Below are positions 56,555 through 62,000 of a stretch of 62,000 nt of DNA, one piece after another. Numbering within the stretch: the stretch's first letter is position 1; each line of letters starts with the position of its first letter. Source of the stretch: Branchiostoma floridae (lineage: Eukaryota; Chordata; Leptocardii; Amphioxiformes; Branchiostomatidae); assembly GCF_000003815.2 (NCBI RefSeq), contig NC_049979.1, forward strand, positions 6,972,729-7,034,728, written 5' to 3'. Position numbers and translations under genes: made by a program. Below the pieces are notes generated by a model. The model ran no database searches. It was given only the letters and a program-made list of their open reading frames with translations, and was not told the origin of the DNA.

Positions 56555-58684
56555 GAAGTAGAGTCAAAGCAAGACAGAAGAGAATTAAGAGTATATAGAG
56601 AAGATATTAGACCTATATGTAGTCAAGCCAGTTGACCTGCAAAAGAGAAAAACGGAAACTAGATCACCAAGAGTCTTGGTTACTGAGTTTGTGTCCGACG
56701 TTTGCCCACAATTTCTTCCACTGTTGTTGGTGTTGGTGGGATGGTAAGCCTGTCCCACCCTCACACGTTATCCCAAAATGTGTTATCTAGCATGTTGGTA
56801 CAGATAAAAGCAGTGTTAACCATTGTGGAGAGGTGTGTGAACGTTTTGTAACAGTCTCAGTGAGACCGTGGTTTTCGAGGACAAAGTCTTGCAGGCAAGT
56901 TTATACAATGTCTTGTGTATCCCGCTTCTGCGTCAGGCCACTGGCACCAGGAAAATGCTGCAACCATTGCTTCTGCTTTCTCAAGTGGTCTGATGATGAT
57001 ACAGATTGTAACTTAAGGTTACCTTATGAACCTTGGCTGGATGTGGCTGTCAAGTGTGCACATAGTACAGTGTCACAGGCTTGCAAGCCTGGCCAGTCAC
57101 CCTCATGTCCAAAGCTTGAATTGTCATACCAAAAATTGAAGTGGAGAAAAATGCTTTGTGCATGCAGTTTTTGTGGTCAAGGTCTGAATTGAAAATACAT
57201 TCGTACCACATGACCTTGTAAAATTACGAGAACACCATACTTTTTTTTTCCTGCTAAATTTTTCCACTTTCTCACATCCTTTCTTGAAAAAGACAGTGCA
57301 ATGTCACCCTGGAACCTTAGTAAGGAGGACGCTTGACAGCCATAGCAGGAAGGGTTCGTTGTACTACTGATACTGCCATGTCCCTACATGTTGCATTGGT
57401 GTAGACCTACTGACGAAGTGCTGTGATTTGCACATGTACTGTTCTGCCCTATTGTAAATGTATATAACAGTGCAGAATTTGCTGTTGATAGATTACGTGA
57501 TGTTCGATCTATTCTTGCAATTGTATGATATATATAATATGCTGTGCATCAAGTTGTTATTTTGCATGAGATTTGCCATCCTGGATCAGGATGAAGTGAA
57601 GCCCCAGCCATTCGTGACATGAAAAGTGTGACTTGAAAGTTTCTCTACATGACTGAGCTCTTACAGTGCCTGGCTGACAAAGCTGGTGAGGGCTGACCCA
57701 TTGTCTTAGATCACTGAACATTTGAGGAACGCTAGATTTCAGGGAGAACTTCTTTCATGGTTGTTCAACATACTTTCCAACATGTCATCACATGATCACT
57801 CCCATTTTTGGTCATCCTGACCCAGTGAAGATATGAGCAGGCCATGTCCATATATGGTTATGATTCTTTTCATGCCACATATGATGTTGCATTGTGGGAT
57901 TGAAATGAGTATTATTATCTTTGCCCAAGAAAAATTGTTTTTTCTCGATAGAAGATTATTATATACTAGTACTGACAATGTTAGAAGAAAGTAGCTCTGC
58001 TAAAAGTTTGGTTAGATCAATATATGTTAGTCTGCATATGAAACGACGCTTTGAGATATATGAGGCAAAAACTTGTCTGAATGGTCATGCCCTGCGCTAA
58101 TGAATGAAATATATATGTGAGGTCAACACCAGTCACTGCCAGCCAGGTAGACTGTAAGTCCCTATGTGGTTCACTTTGTACATGTACATAGATATCATTA
58201 TATATTCAAGGAGAATGATAGTATGAGGCTCTGTACATACATTGGCCCTATTGTCAGCTTAGACACCCGTGTGACTAAAATGTTCTACACCAGGGCTTCC
58301 ACTAGCTGTAAAACCTTCCTACACCCCAATCTTTATATGGGAAAGTCTTTATATGGGAAATTATTCTTACCAAGCACATCGGCACGAAGTTCCGTTTAAT
58401 GAACAATACAGTACAGTGCCTGTCTCTACAGTCGCTGTTTGCCATCTGGAAACTGGTCTGCTGCATTTAACCAAGGAGGTTAAAAACCTTGATTTAACCC
58501 TTGTAAATGTTCTGATTTGGTTCAATCATATGTGAATCTTTTCCATAACGAAACAGAATGCTTTAGGTATAACTCATACAAGCAGTGAAATTCTGTCCAA
58601 TGTTGAACTGCCCGTGGCTTGTGGAAGCCTTGCTCTAGAGTCCTGTCTACTTAGAGAACAGAACATGTGTATATAGGGGAGTTT

Positions 58685-58728
58685 GATTGGTTGGATGGGT
58701 GATTATGACGTCACGGCTCAGGACCAAT
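58685..58728. promoter_or_regulatory. Cluster of CCAAT and CRE motifs in the 3' region
   Basis: ATTGG (58686-58690), TGACGTCA (58706-58713) and CCAAT (58724-58728) lie within 45 bp. This resembles a promoter-proximal cluster and could mark an antisense or downstream promoter, but motif matches alone are weak. Confidence 0.25.
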
Positions 58729-61182
58729 CACAGTGCAGGACTCTGTTTTTAGTCAGAATATGAATCTTCTGAACACAGCCAGGACCGACGTCACCCACCA
58801 TCACAACAACTCCGTGTGGACGAACCCCTTTGGAAGTAGCGGTTGGCATAAAACTACAAGGGGAACCTTGCAATTTAAACCTAAAACTCCAGGGATACAT
58901 TTGTGATTCCATCCCAGATAAAACTTCCATTTTTTTTTACAACTGTTTCACCCGGATTTGGGGAATAGTTGTTTTCCCAGGGATGGATCAAAGCCCATAC
59001 GAGGGGCCTGGGCTTTCAGAAGAATTTTACTTTTTCTACATCTACATGCAAGTACTGGTACATTCTGATGTGCAAAATTTGGCCCGTAGACTTTGTTTAC
59101 GGCATCCAGCTCTCTGTAGGGCCTGGTGTGTATAGAGTGGTATATGTCAAATGGACTTATAATTGTAAATTGCTGAACAGTGTAGATCAGAAACAGTTGT
59201 TGATTTGGGTACTGAGACCGGTACACTCGGTACCTGTTATAGTAGGTCAGAGTGTCATGCAGCGCTCAACCCATCTGTTGGGCACATGTTGTTAAGTAGT
59301 CTTTGTACATGTTGAGAGATGGCTACATTATAAAGGTAATGTTGATATATAGCACTATGATACAATATATCATTTATTATAGTATACTAAACTGGAATTG
59401 ACAGTAGTGCATGAGAGATATAGATATGTGCTAAGTTCGTATTCCTATTATTAATGCTGTCATATCTACATTATTTTTGCAGAAATTTCCACAGAGGGGG
59501 ATGTACCTCCAAAATATTTTGATTCATATGGATATTTTAACCTATTTGGTATTGTACCCATGACCAGGGTTCCACACAGCCTGGTGCATTCCTCTGAGAG
59601 GAACAACACAATATTTTTTTTCTCTATGCCTTTAGGGTTAGATAACAGGGAAATAATAGAGTTGGCAGGTTTCAGGTGGTATTCTATTGGTAGGTGTAAG
59701 TCACCCATTCTCTTGGATACGTTTATTGATGCTGCATCCTGATTGGATAATTGGTGTTACCGATGACACTCTATCGCCCGTGATTGGTCACTTCCAAGGA
59801 GTAAGTTTAATACTGATTCAGAAGGATGCGTTGTGCGACTAGAATGGTTTGCAGATTTTTGAAGATGGCAGGACTTGTTACATGATTGAAAAGCTCATGT
59901 TGAAGAATATAATGGATGCTGTTTACTGATGGGATAGTAGATTTTTAAGCTGCCTGAATACAACATTAGTGAATTGCTGGCAAGAATAGAACTGAAGATA
60001 GAATTTTGTGTTAAGATTTTGATGGCCACGAAATGTTGTCTTACTTTGGTCAACAGTGGAAACTGGTGTTTCAGTGATCAAACCACAACTCTCCTGTATG
60101 ATTGGCTAGATGATCTCGGCTGAAGTAGGAAGAACTATGGATGGAATTGGAAAAACAATGTAACATTTGTCAGAAAGGAAATATTCAGTTTGAAAACCTT
60201 GACCCTTTACACAGTGGACATGGAAAACATGTTTTACTTTGCCCATCAAAACCATTGAACAGAACAATTCTATAGCACTTCTGCTGACAATTCATTTCCT
60301 CCATAGTCACAGGCCTTCCAACATATTCTTACACCATCCTTCTTTTATAAGACAGAAGCTACAAGAATGAAACCAGATGTAAACCTTTTCTTCCCACTCG
60401 GCCCTCTAGAAACCTACCCGGTTTTCAATGTGGAAAAGTGTTCTGTCAAGAGACTTAATATTTTTCATGACTGAAGATGTTTGTAACTGATTTTGAAACA
60501 AATGACAGCAACCTGAAGTGGGAACAAAATGGTACTGCTGCAAAGGTATGCCGGCAGACTCTCAAAATGATGCATATAGACGTGTAGTCCATGATCTCCA
60601 GTCAAAGTAGTTGGTTCTCAAATTGATGAGAAGAAAGTTGGCCCTCAGAGATGATGAAAGGGTAATCTGAAAGGTACATACATCTTATGTCTCTACACCT
60701 TTTTGAATCACACTAATTCTAAGCAGGGTACTGAAAGGATAGGTTAAATGTGGAACAATTCTTTTCCCTTTCTTCACTGGTCTGCGCATTTGAAAACTGA
60801 TAGAAATAACTGATTTCATCAGATTTAACATACTTCTGTAACTTCTGAGTGTTCACTAGATTGGCTTGAATTTATTGTCCAAGTTAACGACATTACATAC
60901 CATGGATATCTTGAATTACAGTCCTTCTGTCTCATTCAGAGGGAGAGAAGCTGTACCAAGTTTCCAGGACTGAGGTTGTGTCAAAACAGTTCCTAGTCAG
61001 TCACGTTATTGATGTCTTAAGTCCGAGATGTTGCTCCAGTAGTATATACATGTAGCTGTGACCTAACTTGCCTCCAGCCATGCCATATAAACACACACTG
61101 AGTCTGTTGCTCTTTGGTCCCATGCTAACAAGTATATTGCTATCTCATGCTAACGTGGTGTGGTCACTGGACATGGAGATGG

Positions 61183-61188
61183 AATAAA
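61183..61188 (+). terminator. Candidate poly(A) signal AATAAA for SAMD4
   Basis: Canonical hexamer followed 20-45 nt later by a GT/T-rich stretch (TTGTCCATTGTCATTTGTAT). Another AATAAA is at 61740. Transcript ends were not available. Confidence 0.4.
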
Positions 61189-61302
61189 GAAAGCACTACC
61201 CACAAGCACAGCTTGTCCATTGTCATTTGTATGTCACGTCAAGTACTCTTAGCCAAGTACTACCAGTATCTTTAAAGTATGACGTCAACCGTATGTAAGG
61301 CA

Positions 61303-61497
61303 AGTTCACCTTTACCCGCTGGGTAACCTATATCTGTATATATGTTCAAAATAGGGTCTTTAGGTATATCAAGTCGATTAAACTGCAATATACTGAAAGT
61401 ATTGCAATTTGAAACCAACGTCCGTCGACATAATATCCCCAAATACCCTGTTTTTAAAAGCAACGGATATAGGTTACCCAACGGAGAAAGGTGAACT
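61303..61497. mobile_element. MITE family D, 195 bp
   Basis: The inverted ends are about 34 bp: AGTTCACCTTT...TGGGTAACCTATATC at the left and its complement (GATATAGGTTACCCA...GGTGAACT) at the right. No ORF. The target duplication is not clear. Confidence 0.82.
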
Positions 61498-62000
61498 AGT
61501 GTTAGATCATTGGAGGAGAAGATGCCAGAGGTACACTCCTCAAAGCATCACCTAGGCTAAATCTTCGTTTAATAGAATTCGTATTCTGTACCAGTAAAAT
61601 CACATTTGGTATCTAGTTAATGCATTTCGTTCTTCAAGACTGAAGTAAGAAGGTGTGCCCAGCCAAAAATAATTTTGGGACAGGAAGATAATCCTTATGG
61701 AATTGGTAAATTGTGGGAGGGGACATCAGTTGCTGCTGTAATAAACCAAACCCTAACATCCTAGCACATAAAATAGAACAAATACCTTAACAGTAATCAT
61801 GGCAATGATGCATATGTCAGTAACATTGCACAATACAGGATATTCACAAAGAAATTGACTATGGCCTGACAACTGTAGGGGCAGTGCCACAGTGATGTCA
61901 TCATCAGTAGCAAGTTTCCTTATTGATGTTAAGTGTTGCAGTCCCGGCCTCGTCCAGAACACATTTGGTTTCCATCCAACCTTTTGATTCAATACCATAC
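61498..62000 (+). other. Downstream flank, unassigned
   Basis: No gene recognised. A minus-strand frame at 61753-61998 has no known domain. Confidence 0.5.

Larger units (their letters stand above)
56555..61210 (+). other. SAMD4 3' UTR (extent uncertain)
   Basis: Sequence after the stop has no further exon or recognised ORF. Vertebrate SAMD4 genes also have long 3' UTRs. The first AATAAA I noticed is at 61183, giving a UTR of about 4.6 kb; an earlier, non-canonical site is possible. Confidence 0.45.

Overview
This is a eukaryotic, intron-rich genomic window. It is dominated by one large multi-exon gene on the + strand, the ortholog of Smaug/SAMD4, an RNA-binding translational repressor. The protein sits close to the vertebrate SAMD4A/B pattern (N-terminal FRDQ...GWFKGWNE block, LLKPGN block, [12 protein letters not shown] block, SAM domain with [12 protein letters not shown]-like domain, C-terminal [16 protein letters not shown] tail). 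It lies in long introns packed with small terminal-inverted-repeat DNA transposons. This suggests an invertebrate deuterostome, most likely a lancelet (Branchiostoma). The taxon is inference; no species-diagnostic search was possible. Layout: (1) 1-5000, a Mutator-like (MULE) transposase ORF with a FLYWCH-like zinc finger and a DDE core. A 91-bp minisatellite follows it, and a 1.6-kb pogo/Tigger-like element is inserted in that array with a TA target duplication. (2) 5000-10000, intergenic DNA with three tandem-repeat systems: 42 bp x3, about 150 bp x4, and an element with inverted ends holding about 190-bp internal repeats. A short 22-bp repeat lies just upstream of the gene. (3) 10534-56554, SAMD4: eleven coding exons, all joined in frame at AG/GT sites, give a predicted 689-residue protein. 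Intron 1 is 27.7 kb and holds a CACTA-like element, several MITE families, local tandem duplications, a 100-N assembly gap and a hammerhead-like hairpin. Intron 3 holds an extra 84-nt frame-preserving candidate exon that resembles the first third of the SAM domain. (4) 56555-62000, the 3' UTR with a candidate poly(A) signal near 61183, plus one more MITE. How the parts work together: SAMD4/Smaug proteins bind stem-loop Smaug recognition elements in mRNAs through the SAM domain and recruit deadenylation and translational-repression machinery. All other annotated parts are mobile or repetitive DNA, but several may affect splicing of SAMD4. These are the candidate SAM-like cassette exon, an exon-3 donor sequence that seeded an intronic tandem array, an exon-3 acceptor rebuilt from a 22-bp duplication next to a MITE end, and an inverted repeat pair that flanks exons 2-3 in the arrangement that favours circular RNA. 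No other convincing protein-coding gene, tRNA, rRNA or CRISPR array was seen.
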